From an uncultured Bacteroidales bacterium (GTDB lineage: Bacteria; Bacteroidota; Bacteroidia; Bacteroidales; Muribaculaceae): 64,000 bases of DNA. The notes under the pieces were generated by a model. It saw nothing but the letters and a program-made list of their open reading frames with translations, was not told the origin of the DNA and searched no databases. A program made the position numbers and the translations under genes. This document shows positions 8,698-18,405 of this stretch, one piece after another. The first letter of the stretch is position 1. Each line of letters begins with the position of its first letter. The stretch is from the NCBI GenBank assembly GCA_900539915.1, contig UQDU01000007.1:1-64000 (forward strand), written 5' to 3'.

Positions 8698-9639
8698 ATG
8701 ACAACGTCTGTTAAAACCAAAGGATATATCTTTGCGGCCGTGGCGGCTGCTACCTACGGCATGAATCCGCTGTTTGCTCTGCCGCTTTATGCTGACGGGA
8801 TGGATGCTGACTCGGTGCTGCTGTTCAGGTATCTGATGGCGATGCCCGTGCTGGCCGTGATGCTTCGTGTGCGCGGACACCGTTTCTCGGGTCTGACCGG
8901 GCGTCAGCTCGGCGCAGTGGCCGTGCTCGGCATAGTGATGGCCCTGTCATCGCTGCTGCTTTTCCTGAGCTACGAATACATGGAGGCCGGGATTGCTTCG
9001 ACCATCCTGTTTGTCTATCCGATCATGGTGGCGGCCATAGGGGTGGTGTTTTTCCACGAGAAGCTGACGGCCATGACTGTGCTGTGTATCGCTCTGGCCG
9101 TGGGCGGCATAGCGTTGCTCTATACCGGAGGAGCCGGGGGAGCGACTTTGTCGGCTGTCGGGACGGTGATAGTCATAGCTTCCGCACTGTCATATTCGGT
9201 CTATATCGTCGGGGTCAACCGTCCGATACTCCACGGCGTGGCCACATTGCGGCTCACATTCTATCTGCTCGGCTTCGGGTCGCTGCTGTTCATAGCGAGA
9301 GTGGTGACGGCTGACAGTCTCACGGTGCCGACGCATTGGGCCATGTGGGGCAATCTGCTATGTCTGGCCCTGTTTCCTACGGTGGTCTCGTTTATCTGCA
9401 CCACCAAGGCCGTCCAGTATATCGGGGCTACGCCCACCGCCATACTCGGAGCTTTGGAGCCGGTCACAGCCGTGGTCATAGGCATAAGCGTGTTCGGCGA
9501 GACACTGACCCCGGGCGAAACCCTCGGTCTCGTCCTGATAATCGCCGCCGTCACCTTCGTGGTGGCCGGCGGAAGCATCACGGCGCCCCTCGTCCGTTTC
9601 CGCAAGCTATTTCCCCGTATCCTTCACCGCCAGCGGTAG
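8698..9639 (+). CDS. EamA/DMT family transporter
   Basis: Inner-membrane protein of the drug/metabolite transporter superfamily, 313 residues from the ATG at 8698. About ten hydrophobic helices form two EamA repeats. The end of each repeat carries the family helix (AGIASTILFVYPIMVAAIGVV in the first half, GATPTAILGALEPVTAVVIG in the second), followed by short FFHEKLT / VFGETLT segments. Substrate is unknown: amino acids and metabolites are typical for the family. It is divergent from priA with back-to-back promoter boxes, and stands as a single gene. Confidence 0.88.
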   Translation: MTTSVKTKGYIFAAVAAATYGMNPLFALPLYADGMDADSVLLFRYLMAMPVLAVMLRVRGHRFSGLTGRQLGAVAVLGIVMALSSLLLFLSYEYMEAGIASTILFVYPIMVAAIGVVFFHEKLTAMTVLCIALAVGGIALLYTGGAGGATLSAVGTVIVIASALSYSVYIVGVNRPILHGVATLRLTFYLLGFGSLLFIARVVTADSLTVPTHWAMWGNLLCLALFPTVVSFICTTKAVQYIGATPTAILGALEPVTAVVIGISVFGETLTPGETLGLVLIIAAVTFVVAGGSITAPLVRFRKLFPRILHRQR

Positions 9640-9788
9640 CCGGCAGCCGGTCATTGCGGATATATTTTGGTGAAAAGGTTGGGGACAACGCATTGATATT
9701 TTGAAAATTATTGCGATATTTGCAATGTCAAAAATCAGGCACATATATATTTAATCTAATAGGACAACTTTAGAGTCTAAAAAAGAAA

Positions 9789-11432
9789 ATGAAACAAAGC
9801 GTCTTGCAAAAAGCCCGCATGGCTTATCAGCCCAAGCTTCCCATCGTGATGACACACCCGGTGAAGGTGGTCGAGGGACAGCCCACACAGTCAGTAGCTG
9901 ACCAGGAAGAAATCAAGAAGCTCTTCCCCAACACCTACGGACTGCCTGAACTGCGATTTGAGCGCAACCCCAATCCCACTACCGGTCGCCCCATCAATGT
10001 CGGCGTGATACTCTCGGGCGGTCAGGCCCCCGGCGGTCACAATGTGATTTGCGGACTTTTTGACGGCATCAAGAAGATACACCGCGACAGCCGCCTCTAC
10101 GGATTCCTCATGGGTCCCGGCGGTCTTGTGGACCACAAATACAAGGAACTCACAGCTGATCTGGTCAACGAATACCGCAACACCGGCGGCTTCGACATGA
10201 TCGGCTCAGGCCGTACAAAGCTGGAGACCAAGGAGCAGTTTGACAAGGGTCTTGAAATCCTCCGCGAGCTCAATATATCGGCTCTCGTCATCATCGGTGG
10301 CGACGACTCTAACACCAATGCTGCCATCCTGGCCGAATACTACAAGGAAATCAATGCCGGAGTGCAGGTGATCGGCTGCCCCAAGACTATCGACGGCGAC
10401 CTCAAGAACGAGGTTATCGAGGCTTCTTTCGGCTTTGACACCGCTACCAAGACCTATTCGGAAGTCATCGGCAACATACAGCGTGACTGCCTCTCGGCCA
10501 AGAAATACTGGCACTTCATGAAGCTGATGGGACGTTCTGCTTCGCATATCGCACTTGAGTGCGCCCTCCAGACCCAGCCCAATGTGGCCATCATCTCAGA
10601 GGAGGTAGAGGAGAAGAACCAGACACTCCAGGACATCGTGAACCATATCGCCGACATCGTAGTGGCCCGTCAGGAGAAGGGTTGCGGCTACGGCACAGTG
10701 CTCGTCCCCGAAGGTCTCATCGAGTTTATCCCTGCTGTCAAAAAGCTCATCGCCGAGCTCAACGAGATGCTCGCCCACAATGCCGAGGAGTTTGCCGCCG
10801 CTGCTGACCAGCGTCAGTATGTAGTGGACCACCTCGATGCCGAGAACGCCAAAATCTACGCTTCGCTTCCTGCAGGCGTGGCCCGTCAGCTGACTCTCGA
10901 CCGTGACCCCCACGGCAATGTGCAGGTGTCACTGATTGAGACCGAGAAGCTCCTCAGCGAGATGGTATCGCACCGTCTGGAGGAACTCCGCGCACAGGGC
11001 AAGTATGCCGGCAAGTTCTCTACCATGCACCACTTCTTCGGCTACGAAGGACGCTGCGCTTTCCCCTCTAACTTCGATGCCGACTACTGCTACGGTCTCG
11101 GTTTCACTGCATCATGCCTCATCAATGCCGGCGTGACCGGTTACATGTCAAGCATGCGCAACCTGACCAAGGCTTCCGTGCAGTGGCTCCCCGGCGGCAT
11201 ACCCATCACCATGATGATGAACATGGAGCGTCGCCACGGTGCCATGAAGCCCGTAATCCAGAAGGCTCTCGTGGATCTCAAAGGCAATGCGTTCCGCTAT
11301 TTCGCATCCAAGCGTGATTCATGGGCTGTCAATGACAGCTATGTATATCCCGGTCCCGTGCAGTATTACGGTCCGGCCGAGGTATGCGACCAGCCCACAC
11401 TCACACTCCAGTACGAGCACATCGGCAAGTAA
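9789..11432 (+). CDS. pfp: Pyrophosphate--fructose-6-phosphate 1-phosphotransferase
   Basis: Reversible PPi-dependent phosphofructokinase of glycolysis/gluconeogenesis in the cytoplasm. 547 residues, as in long-type (plant-beta-like) PFPs. Motifs: ILSGGQAPGGHNV near residue 75, GGDDSNTNA near 170, PKTIDGDLKN near 197, and MGRSASHIALECALQ near 245. The Asp after GGD in the GGDDS motif and the Lys in PKTIDGD are the residues known to favour PPi over ATP. The start follows an A-rich leader (AAAAAAGAAA), the usual Bacteroidota replacement for a Shine-Dalgarno site. A strong terminator follows. Confidence 0.96.
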   Translation: MKQSVLQKARMAYQPKLPIVMTHPVKVVEGQPTQSVADQEEIKKLFPNTYGLPELRFERNPNPTTGRPINVGVILSGGQAPGGHNVICGLFDGIKKIHRDSRLYGFLMGPGGLVDHKYKELTADLVNEYRNTGGFDMIGSGRTKLETKEQFDKGLEILRELNISALVIIGGDDSNTNAAILAEYYKEINAGVQVIGCPKTIDGDLKNEVIEASFGFDTATKTYSEVIGNIQRDCLSAKKYWHFMKLMGRSASHIALECALQTQPNVAIISEEVEEKNQTLQDIVNHIADIVVARQEKGCGYGTVLVPEGLIEFIPAVKKLIAELNEMLAHNAEEFAAAADQRQYVVDHLDAENAKIYASLPAGVARQLTLDRDPHGNVQVSLIETEKLLSEMVSHRLEELRAQGKYAGKFSTMHHFFGYEGRCAFPSNFDADYCYGLGFTASCLINAGVTGYMSSMRNLTKASVQWLPGGIPITMMMNMERRHGAMKPVIQKALVDLKGNAFRYFASKRDSWAVNDSYVYPGPVQYYGPAEVCDQPTLTLQYEHIGK

Positions 11433-11453
11433 TCGCCGCATGTTCAATGATAA

Positions 11454-11490
11454 CGAGCGAGGAGGCCTCAAGGTCTTCTCGCTCGCTTTT
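11454..11490 (+). terminator. Intrinsic terminator after pfp
   Basis: A 14-base left arm (11454-11467) and right arm (11472-11485) pair around a TCAA loop with two G-T wobbles, followed by CTTTTTATG and a second T run. It lies 22 bases after the pfp stop. Confidence 0.9.
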
Positions 11491-11503
11491 TATGTCTTTT
11501 TGA

Positions 11504-11533
11504 TTGTGAAATGGAAAATAATGTGTAATTTTG
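11504..11533 (+). promoter_or_regulatory. Promoter for the Lrp-family gene
   Basis: TTG at 11504-11506, a 19-base spacer, and TAATTTTG at 11526-11533: a full Bacteroidota minus-33/minus-7 pair. It would give a leader of about 50 bases before the ATG at 11593. Confidence 0.6.
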
Positions 11534-11592
11534 TCAGGAAAATCAGCGTTTATGCCGTATTCGGTAACGTATTTATCTTATAATTTGATAGC

Positions 11593-12054
11593 ATGGAGAA
11601 AATAGACAGTCTCGACAGGCAGATACTTGAAATAGTTATGAACAATGCCCGCATCCCTTCGAAAGATGTGGCCATAGCATGCGGTGTGTCGCGTGCCGCT
11701 GTGCATCAGCGCATCCAGCGCATGATAGATCTCAATGTAATCACCGGGTCGGGCTATTACGTCAATCCGCATGTGCTCGGACTGAACAACTGTACGTTTA
11801 TCGGCATCACGCTTGAGAGGGGAGCACTCTACCGCAAGGTTGCGGCAGAACTGGAGAAAATACCCGAGGTGACAGAGTGCCACTTTGTCACCGGGCCTTA
11901 CACGATGCTTATAAAGCTGTTTGCCCGTGACAACGAGCACCTCATGGAACTGCTCAATGACCGCATACAGATGATTCCCGGTGTCACACACACCGAGACG
12001 CTCATATCGCTTGACCACTCGATACACCGCAAAGTCCCCATCTATCCCGAATGA
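11593..12054 (+). CDS. Lrp/AsnC family transcriptional regulator
   Basis: DNA-binding regulator of 153 residues, standard for the family. An N-terminal winged helix-turn-helix (residues about 5-55, beginning with the typical LDRQILEIVMNNARIPSKD) is followed by an AsnC/RAM ligand-binding domain (about 68-145). That domain includes the VTECHFVTGPYTMLIKL strand, where effector amino acids bind in relatives. The ligand is not known. The stop overlaps the next gene by four bases (ATGA), suggesting co-expression with the membrane protein, although Lrp genes often regulate neighbours too. Confidence 0.92.
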   Translation: MEKIDSLDRQILEIVMNNARIPSKDVAIACGVSRAAVHQRIQRMIDLNVITGSGYYVNPHVLGLNNCTFIGITLERGALYRKVAAELEKIPEVTECHFVTGPYTMLIKLFARDNEHLMELLNDRIQMIPGVTHTETLISLDHSIHRKVPIYPE

Positions 12055-13598
12055 AATCAGGGATACAGGAGATTTATCGTAAGATAAGAACCTGTCCGGC
12101 AGCAGATGCCTGGGCATGGATTGTCGTGGCCATTATAGGAGTGCATACGATAGTGTTCGGCTCCTTGCAGCTCCTTACAGGAGACGATACCACCTATGCC
12201 GCGGCAATGAAAGCGACGGGAAGTACGCTCTGGGGCTATATCAAGATTGTCGGGCACCACTGGCTGCATATCAATGGACGTATGGCCAATCTGCTGGCTC
12301 CATGGTGGGTCGGAGGGGTGGACCGTTGGGTGCTTGTCGCTGTCAACGGTGTGATGTGCTCCGCGTTCTATGCCATGACTCTGATTGTCGCAGGGCTCGG
12401 CTCACGGCACACTGCGGCTGCCAAACTGTCGGTCACGGCGTTGGTGCTGTTTACGTTCCCGTGGTGGGATTCGTTCATGGTGTTTGACGTGATGTTTAAC
12501 TACGTGTGGTCGTCAGCATTGATGCTGGCTGCATTGTGGCTGCTATTCCGCGGCGTCGGTCATGGATGGAGATGGGCTGCGTGGCTGTTTGCTGCATTTG
12601 CAGCCTCCATGCACGAAGGGTTCGGACTGCCTGTGTCAATCGGCGTGTGTGCGTGGTTATGGCTTTCCGGGTCATGGCGGAAGCTCTCGGAGGCGCAGAG
12701 GGGCATGGTCAAGGCATTTTTCATCGGGACAATGTTTGCATTGCTGTCGCCGGGCATATGGGGACGTTTCTTATCCGAAGGCATAGGTGTCGGTGACCGC
12801 ATCCCTAATGATGTGTGGTGGCTGCTGATGCTCAAGAGCGACTTCTACACTCTGGCTCTGGTGGTGTTTGTTGTCGTCATGGCGCTGTGCCGGCGCAAGC
12901 GTCTGGTAGAGATGTCACGTACACCCTGGATTATATTCGTAGTAGCCTCCCTGGTCTCGGCATGTATGTCGGGTTCAAGCGGCATAGTGGGCCGCAGCGG
13001 ATGGTTTGCGCAATTGACGGCGGTGATAGCATTGGTGCAGTGGGGCCGCAGATACGGCTGGCACATCGGACGCATTGCGGCCGGCGTGGTCTCCACGGTG
13101 TTGAGCCTGCTGATTATCGGCCACCTCATAGCCGTAGATGTGATGCCGTCACGCATGCACGGGGAGCTTGTAAGTGCCCTGGATGCCTATCGTCGCAATC
13201 CCCATGAGCCGGTATATCTGGACTACACTCCCTGGTATGCGCACCGTAATCTGACTCTCGCCAAGGTGAGAGGTGTGCCCGAGCCCTATGAGGAATATTA
13301 TTTCTCATACTATGTGTCGCAATTCATGCCTGAGGACGCCCCCGATATGGTCGTATTGCCTGCTGCGGTCAAGGATGTGGATATAGATGAGGGCTGTATG
13401 GTAAGAGTGGGCGACGGTTATCTGACACGTACACTGCCCGAACTTCCGTATGAAGGTGCGCCGGCTTGCAGGATTGACGGACGGTATTATACACCTGTCA
13501 GATATACCGATACGAAGAAGCGCCGGATGTATTATCTGGCGCCTCTGAATCTGCGGTATGGTGACCGCATATATTATCTGTCGGCTGTAGAGCCTTGA
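12051..13598 (+). CDS. Polytopic membrane protein, DUF6056/GT-C-like
   Basis: 515 residues with ten or more membrane helices and a C-terminal soluble segment (about residues 385-515). The GDDTTYA acidic motif in the first extracytoplasmic loop and the following HHWLHINGRMAN stretch recall DUF6056 and other GT-C glycosyltransferase-like proteins that use polyprenyl-linked sugars. That relation is my recollection of family features, not a verified hit. Start by ATGA overlap with the Lrp-family gene. A role in glycan or lipid modification at the membrane is only inferred. It ends four bases before the convergent SRPBCC gene. Confidence 0.75.
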   Translation: MKSGIQEIYRKIRTCPAADAWAWIVVAIIGVHTIVFGSLQLLTGDDTTYAAAMKATGSTLWGYIKIVGHHWLHINGRMANLLAPWWVGGVDRWVLVAVNGVMCSAFYAMTLIVAGLGSRHTAAAKLSVTALVLFTFPWWDSFMVFDVMFNYVWSSALMLAALWLLFRGVGHGWRWAAWLFAAFAASMHEGFGLPVSIGVCAWLWLSGSWRKLSEAQRGMVKAFFIGTMFALLSPGIWGRFLSEGIGVGDRIPNDVWWLLMLKSDFYTLALVVFVVVMALCRRKRLVEMSRTPWIIFVVASLVSACMSGSSGIVGRSGWFAQLTAVIALVQWGRRYGWHIGRIAAGVVSTVLSLLIIGHLIAVDVMPSRMHGELVSALDAYRRNPHEPVYLDYTPWYAHRNLTLAKVRGVPEPYEEYYFSYYVSQFMPEDAPDMVVLPAAVKDVDIDEGCMVRVGDGYLTRTLPELPYEGAPACRIDGRYYTPVRYTDTKKRRMYYLAPLNLRYGDRIYYLSAVEP

Positions 13599-13602
13599 CC
13601 GG

Positions 13603-14160
13603 TCATCGTGTAGGGCCATCCATAGGCTGGCGCGGATGGTTGGTCTGTGTCAGGTGTTTGAGGGTGTATTCGGCGAGGCCTTCAAGCCACATGCGGTTGA
13701 TGTTGTGGAAACTTCCGAGAAGCTCGTCGGTGGCGAGGCTGCCTTTGACCGACATTTCGGTCAGTATGCGTGTGCCGTGGTCGGGAGCCATGGCCAGAAG
13801 CCATGCCTGGCAGAAACTGAATTCTGCGCCATCCTTACCTTTGATATTCCCCTCCCATGATATGCGGCCGGGGCGGTCGGCTTTAGGTTTGACACATTCA
13901 AGCACGTGTGCAGCGAGGTTCAGGCCGGCTTCGGAGTATTCAAACTCGGCTTTGGCAAACAGATGGGGGTCTTCGACAGACGGGTCTATGAACTGTGCGT
14001 CTGTGACGTCCTTGGAGAAACGGTCCCAGTCGGATATGTTGATGAGGTAGGACCACAACTCTTCAGGAGTCATATGCTTGACTATTAATTCGTTGGATAC
14101 AATTCCGTCGGCGAGTGAAGGATCATAGGCCGGCGGCCAGATGATTTTGTCGGTAATCAT
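13603..14160 (-). CDS. SRPBCC-like domain protein
   Basis: 185 residues, no signal peptide or membrane helix. A central part from about residue 25 to 165 reads like a START/SRPBCC ligand-binding fold. It opens with IVSNELIVKHMTPEELWSYL and a tryptophan-rich helix DWDRFSKDV, has alternating beta strands including EFSFCQAWLLAM, and ends with a long helix with the FHNINRMWLEGLAEY pattern. Such proteins bind hydrophobic small molecules; no substrate can be named. It converges on the DUF6056-like gene with a gap of only four bases. Confidence 0.75.
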   Translation of the reverse strand: MITDKIIWPPAYDPSLADGIVSNELIVKHMTPEELWSYLINISDWDRFSKDVTDAQFIDPSVEDPHLFAKAEFEYSEAGLNLAAHVLECVKPKADRPGRISWEGNIKGKDGAEFSFCQAWLLAMAPDHGTRILTEMSVKGSLATDELLGSFHNINRMWLEGLAEYTLKHLTQTNHPRQPMDGPTR

Positions 14161-14232
14161 AGTGTTTGATATATTTTGAATTTGGTTATTCGGATACTGT
14201 TATTAAAATAAGGATTTACGGGGTCTTTTGGT

Positions 14233-15273
14233 TCAAAAGACTATAGATAATGCGAATCCGGGAGCCCCTTTGACGAGAGTGGGCATTATGGACGAATAGA
14301 TGGGGAATCCTCCATGATGGTCCCTGAGGTGCTCGCCGTCAAGGTCAAGCCGGTATCCTCTCAACGGATTGCCCCTGAATAGGTCAAGGAACTCGTTGAC
14401 AGGGTCGATGAGGAAAGCCACTATGCCTCCGATGATGGGTGACCCGAAGAGGCGGTAGTCGTTGGCCACGATTTCGCGCTTGAGCTTGTAGAAAAGTTCG
14501 CCGATGACCGACCCTATCACAGGGGTTATCACTATGTCCTGATACGACGGACGCTCCATGAAAGCCTCTATGCCGAATTCCCATAGCACGGTCGATACAA
14601 ACGCCGATGACAGCATAGACCTCCAGAAATTGAATCCGCAGCTTCGTGCGGCCATGAAGTATGCGGCCCCGGCATAGGGATGCAGCAGATAGTTGAATAT
14701 CCAGCTGTCGTGGTCAAGCTCGGGATTCCTGACAAATATGTTGCGGTACCAGCGTTTGAAGGGTGGCACGTCCTGAATTTCCTTGCGGTTCCAGGACGTG
14801 GCATCTTCCGGCAGGCACTCCAACACTGCGAGAGCACCTCCCATCGCTCCCGCTATCAGTCCCATGTTTGCCCAGTAGCGACCCCAGTCAGGGTCGTTGA
14901 GAGTCATGGAGTATGGTCTGAAATAAAGCGGCAATCCCTGAGGTCCAGGGGTGGGCACAATGGTAGGAGCCATAGCGAGAAAATCTTCGTCAATCTGCTG
15001 TTTCCGGTAAATGATGCTCTTTGTCAGATACTCGTCATCAAGCTGCAACATGGTGACAGCGATGGAATCAAACAAGGCTCCGCGAGTGACACTCATCCGG
15101 CTCCGCGACAAGGTGTCGGCCGGTATGCTGTCACCTATGGCTGCGGTGACAGAGTCGCACTCTGACTCTGCGGCAGATGCAACTGTCGGGGATACCAGCC
15201 ATGACAAGAGCAATGCTATCGTGACAGCTGCGCCTGTAGTTAATGTGGTGAAAAATGAAGTACCGGATTTCAT
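14233..15273 (-). CDS. DUF3943 domain protein, exported
   Basis: I placed the start at the ATG at 15273, which opens directly with MKSGTSFFTTL, a signal-peptide-like segment ending near SAAES; an in-frame ATG further upstream (15357) would add 28 residues before the signal and is less likely. 346 residues. The middle carries the DUF3943 signature: FNYLLHPYAGAAYFMAARSCGFN, then a small helix and STVLWEFGIEAFMERPSYQD. The family is found in Gram-negative envelopes with unknown role. The HPYAG region resembles membrane-embedded lipid enzymes, but I would not assign an activity. Confidence 0.85.
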   Translation of the reverse strand: MKSGTSFFTTLTTGAAVTIALLLSWLVSPTVASAAESECDSVTAAIGDSIPADTLSRSRMSVTRGALFDSIAVTMLQLDDEYLTKSIIYRKQQIDEDFLAMAPTIVPTPGPQGLPLYFRPYSMTLNDPDWGRYWANMGLIAGAMGGALAVLECLPEDATSWNRKEIQDVPPFKRWYRNIFVRNPELDHDSWIFNYLLHPYAGAAYFMAARSCGFNFWRSMLSSAFVSTVLWEFGIEAFMERPSYQDIVITPVIGSVIGELFYKLKREIVANDYRLFGSPIIGGIVAFLIDPVNEFLDLFRGNPLRGYRLDLDGEHLRDHHGGFPIYSSIMPTLVKGAPGFALSIVF

Positions 15274-15397
15274 GATGAGATGGATCGGTAAGTAATTAAG
15301 ATATAATTCTAACACACGAGAGTCTACGAAAGTGCGTAAAAAAGTAGAGTTATGCAAAAAATGAAGAAATACGGGAGTCTTAATGGGTGAAAAATGC

Positions 15398-15405
15398 TAA
15401 TTTTG
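15398..15405 (+). promoter_or_regulatory. dsbD promoter minus-7 box
   Basis: TAATTTTG matches TAnnTTTG, 20 bases before the ATG at 15426. No upstream TTG at the usual distance is evident. Because the box would sit inside an earlier in-frame GTG start at 15387, it supports the later start. Confidence 0.5.
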
Positions 15406-15425
15406 TAATGAAAAACATTCCTGCT

Positions 15426-17441
15426 ATGAAAACACGAATCCGATTGTTGACTATATTGTCAGTCATTATATTCATGGGCGTTTCATCTGCCAATGCCCAG
15501 ATGGAGAATCCTGTGCGATGGACGGTCAAGTCCGTGGAAAATGCTTCGGCACGTACTGTGACACTGGAGATGTCGGCATCCATTGATGCCGGATGGCACA
15601 TGTACAGCAACCTCATAGACCCCAATGTCGGCCCTACGCCTCTGAGCGTGGATGTCAAGGAGATAAAGGGTGCTAAACCCGTCGGCACGCTACAGGCTTC
15701 CAAAGCTCCGGTGCATAAGTTTGACGATGTGTTCCAGGCCGAACTGAGCTGGTGGTCAGGACGGGTGACATTGAAGCGCACTTTTGAAATCACAGCCGAT
15801 ACATATGCCATCAGCGGCACGATAAGGTTTCAGGCATGTAACGACGGAAGCTGTCTGCCCCCGACCAAGGAGCCGTTTGAGGTCAAGGGGACCATGGCCC
15901 CGGTTGCAGCGGTGCAGCCGGAAGGGTCAATGCAGCAGATGGCCGACTCCCTGCAAGCTGCTGCTGACGTGGCTGCCGCGGATACGGTAGCTTCTGCTGC
16001 CGTAAAGGATGAGGTCAGCGACCTGTGGGCACCGGTGACGTTTGTCGGCTCAAATGTGGCTGATGACTACAAGTCGTCATCGCTGTGGTGGATATTCTTC
16101 ACCTGCTTTCTCGGCGGATTCGTGGCATTGCTGACCCCGTGCGTGTGGCCTATGATACCGCTGACGGTCAGCTTTTTCCTTAAGAAAGGCAAGAGCCGCA
16201 GCCGTGCGGTCGGTGATGCGCTGACCTACGGCTTGTCCATCATCGTGATATATGTGTTGCTCGGCATGGTGGTCACTCTGATATTCGGGGCTGATTCGCT
16301 CAATGCGTTGTCGACAAGTGCGGTGTGCAACATCATCTTTTTCCTATTGCTGGTGGTGTTTGCCGTGTCGTTTTTCGGTGCGTTTGACATAACGCTGCCT
16401 TCGAAGATGGTCAACCGTATTGATGCCCGTGCTGAAAAATCTACCGGTCTGCTCGGCATGTTTTTCATGGCGTTTACGCTGACGCTTGTGTCATTCTCGT
16501 GCACAGGCCCCATTATCGGCACCCTGCTGGTGGAAGCGGCTACGTCGGGCGACAAATTCGGACCGATGGTAGGCATGTTTGGCTTCTCGCTCGCCTTGGC
16601 GATACCGTTTGCCCTTTTCGCCCTATTCCCCTCATGGTTGCAGAGCGCACCCAAGAGCGGAGGCTGGATGGGTACGGTCAAGGTGGTGCTCGGATTCATA
16701 GAGCTTGCCTTATCGCTCAAATTCCTCTCTGTGGCCGATCTGGCCTACGGCTGGCATATCCTTGACCGTGAGGTGTTCCTGTGTCTGTGGATTGCGGTGT
16801 TCGGTCTGCTTGGCGCTTACCTGATGGGATGGTTCAACTTCAAGCATTACGGACCTGCCGACTCGTCGATAGGTCTTGTACGATTTTTCCTTGCCATGGT
16901 GTCGTTTGCATTCACGATATATCTTGTGCCGGGTCTGTGGGGTGCTCCGCTCAAAGGTGTCAGCGCATTTGTTCCGCCGCTTTACACTCAGGATTTCAAC
17001 CTCTACGGCGATGGCTTCAAGGAGTACCATGACTATGACGAGGGCATGGCCGTTGCCGCCCGGGAGAATAAGCCTGTATTCGTGGACTTCTCGGGCTACG
17101 GATGTGTCAACTGCCGCAAGATGGAAGGGGCAGTCCTGGACCAGCCCGATATAAAGGCCATGATTGACGATAACTTCGTGGTCATCAAGCTCATGGTCGA
17201 CGAGAAGAAAGAGCTGCCACAGCCGCGTAAGGTGGTGGAAAACGGACGTGAAATCACGCTCGACACCTATGGGGAGCTGTGGAGCTATCTCCAGCGCAGC
17301 AAGTTCGGAGCCAATGCGCAGCCATATTACGTGGTGCTTGACACGCACGGGCGTCTGCTCTCCGGGCCTTACAGCTATGATGAGAATGTGGCCAAGTTCG
17401 CGCGGTTTCTTGAGCAGGGCATCAGCGGCTTCAAAAAGTAG
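15426..17441 (+). CDS. dsbD: Thiol:disulfide interchange protein DsbD
   Basis: Moves reducing electrons from cytoplasmic thioredoxin to periplasmic partners. A signal peptide ends at about residue 25 (SANAQ). A periplasmic DsbD-alpha-like domain spans about 30-145. Eight or so membrane helices run from about 218 to 500, with the redox cysteines in LTPCVWPMIPL and SFSCTGP. A C-terminal thioredoxin domain follows with the active site GCVNCRKME near residue 558. All six expected cysteines can be placed. Start chosen at 15426 from the promoter and signal peptide; 15408 is an alternative. The 3' end overlaps the convergent holin-like gene by 11 bases. Confidence 0.95.
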   Translation: MKTRIRLLTILSVIIFMGVSSANAQMENPVRWTVKSVENASARTVTLEMSASIDAGWHMYSNLIDPNVGPTPLSVDVKEIKGAKPVGTLQASKAPVHKFDDVFQAELSWWSGRVTLKRTFEITADTYAISGTIRFQACNDGSCLPPTKEPFEVKGTMAPVAAVQPEGSMQQMADSLQAAADVAAADTVASAAVKDEVSDLWAPVTFVGSNVADDYKSSSLWWIFFTCFLGGFVALLTPCVWPMIPLTVSFFLKKGKSRSRAVGDALTYGLSIIVIYVLLGMVVTLIFGADSLNALSTSAVCNIIFFLLLVVFAVSFFGAFDITLPSKMVNRIDARAEKSTGLLGMFFMAFTLTLVSFSCTGPIIGTLLVEAATSGDKFGPMVGMFGFSLALAIPFALFALFPSWLQSAPKSGGWMGTVKVVLGFIELALSLKFLSVADLAYGWHILDREVFLCLWIAVFGLLGAYLMGWFNFKHYGPADSSIGLVRFFLAMVSFAFTIYLVPGLWGAPLKGVSAFVPPLYTQDFNLYGDGFKEYHDYDEGMAVAARENKPVFVDFSGYGCVNCRKMEGAVLDQPDIKAMIDDNFVVIKLMVDEKKELPQPRKVVENGREITLDTYGELWSYLQRSKFGANAQPYYVVLDTHGRLLSGPYSYDENVAKFARFLEQGISGFKK

Positions 17442-17898
17442 CGGAGCGGCGGTTTTTGCGGTAGAAATTCCATAGCTTTTTGCCTATACTTCTCAGTCGG
17501 GGGCCTTGCTCGAGGTTCTCAAGGACGCTTATTGCTTCTATCAGGATATGGCCGGCGGCTCCCAATGATGTCAGCCATAGAAACGGTGGCGGCGTAGACA
17601 CGCCGTTATGGCTGAGAAACAGGCAGCTGAGCACTATGGCGGTGTCTATGCCGGTCAGCATGGCCATCAGCACCAGATATGACAGGAGTTTGCCCACGGT
17701 GCGTCGCAGACCGTGGGATGTGCGTCGGATGCCGGTGCGCTTGGCTTTGCGGATGCCGCTCCACAGGTCTATGAGCACGGACATCACCACGGCGGTGTAT
17801 TCCGAAGCCCCTATGATGCAGAGCTGTACTATGCAGGGCAGCGATGTGTCGGGGTCGGGCAGAAAGAGGGCTGAAACGAGAAAAGAGATGGTTTTCAT
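17431..17898 (-). CDS. Phage holin family protein (holin_4-like)
   Basis: 155 residues with three to four hydrophobic helices. The core LIDLWSGIRKAKRTG followed by HGLRRTVGKLLSYLVLMAML resembles the toxin-secretion/phage lysis holin family (acidic residue after the second helix, then a basic loop and a GLRRxxxK motif). No other phage gene is next to it. It is the last gene of a leftward run behind radA, the acyltransferase and a small membrane protein. A domesticated or vestigial holin is possible; a lytic role is not supported by context. Confidence 0.7.
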   Translation of the reverse strand: MKTISFLVSALFLPDPDTSLPCIVQLCIIGASEYTAVVMSVLIDLWSGIRKAKRTGIRRTSHGLRRTVGKLLSYLVLMAMLTGIDTAIVLSCLFLSHNGVSTPPPFLWLTSLGAAGHILIEAISVLENLEQGPRLRSIGKKLWNFYRKNRRSATF

Positions 17899-17976
17899 GT
17901 CGTGAGCATTGATGGATGGATGGGTGGGCTCACGACAAAATTACGCCCGTAATCAGCACGCGGACGTGCGAGAATA

Positions 17977-18405
17977 TCAGTATATGAGCATCCAGTAGGC
18001 TCCGCAGTCGCGCAGGTAGCGTATCCGTTCCCACGGTATCAGTTCGTCAGCCGGGACACGCCTGTCGGGGTCGTGACGGTACTCTATCCTGACGCTGCGG
18101 CCGCGGCATATGACGAGGCGGTGGGGCAGCACTGCGCGTGCTGTCTCGGGCTTGAGGGCGTAGCTGTAGAAGATTATCAGTATGACCGACGGGATGAGCA
18201 CCATTATCAGCATAAGGGCCACAAGAGCCCATCGGATGTCATGCAGAGCCAGCGCGACTGCCGCGAGGACTATCGGGGGTGCTGCCAGTATGATGCCCCA
18301 TATCCGCAGCCAGCGACCGAGCATATGGCGTACCATGGCGCCTACGGGCACTTTGAAGTAATCGGTAGTGATGCAGCCTTCGGTCACCATATCTCCTTTT
18401 TCCAT
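17977..18405 (-). CDS. Small membrane protein of unknown function
   Basis: 142 residues. Two adjacent strong membrane helices (about residues 37-85) are followed by a short basic, beta-rich cytoplasmic tail with ERIRYLRDCGAYWMLIY at the end. The layout resembles YcxB-like proteins, but the tail is short and I do not recognise the family with confidence. The gene overlaps the end of the upstream acyltransferase by 22 bases, which implies coupled translation. Confidence 0.7.
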   Translation of the reverse strand: MEKGDMVTEGCITTDYFKVPVGAMVRHMLGRWLRIWGIILAAPPIVLAAVALALHDIRWALVALMLIMVLIPSVILIIFYSYALKPETARAVLPHRLVICRGRSVRIEYRHDPDRRVPADELIPWERIRYLRDCGAYWMLIY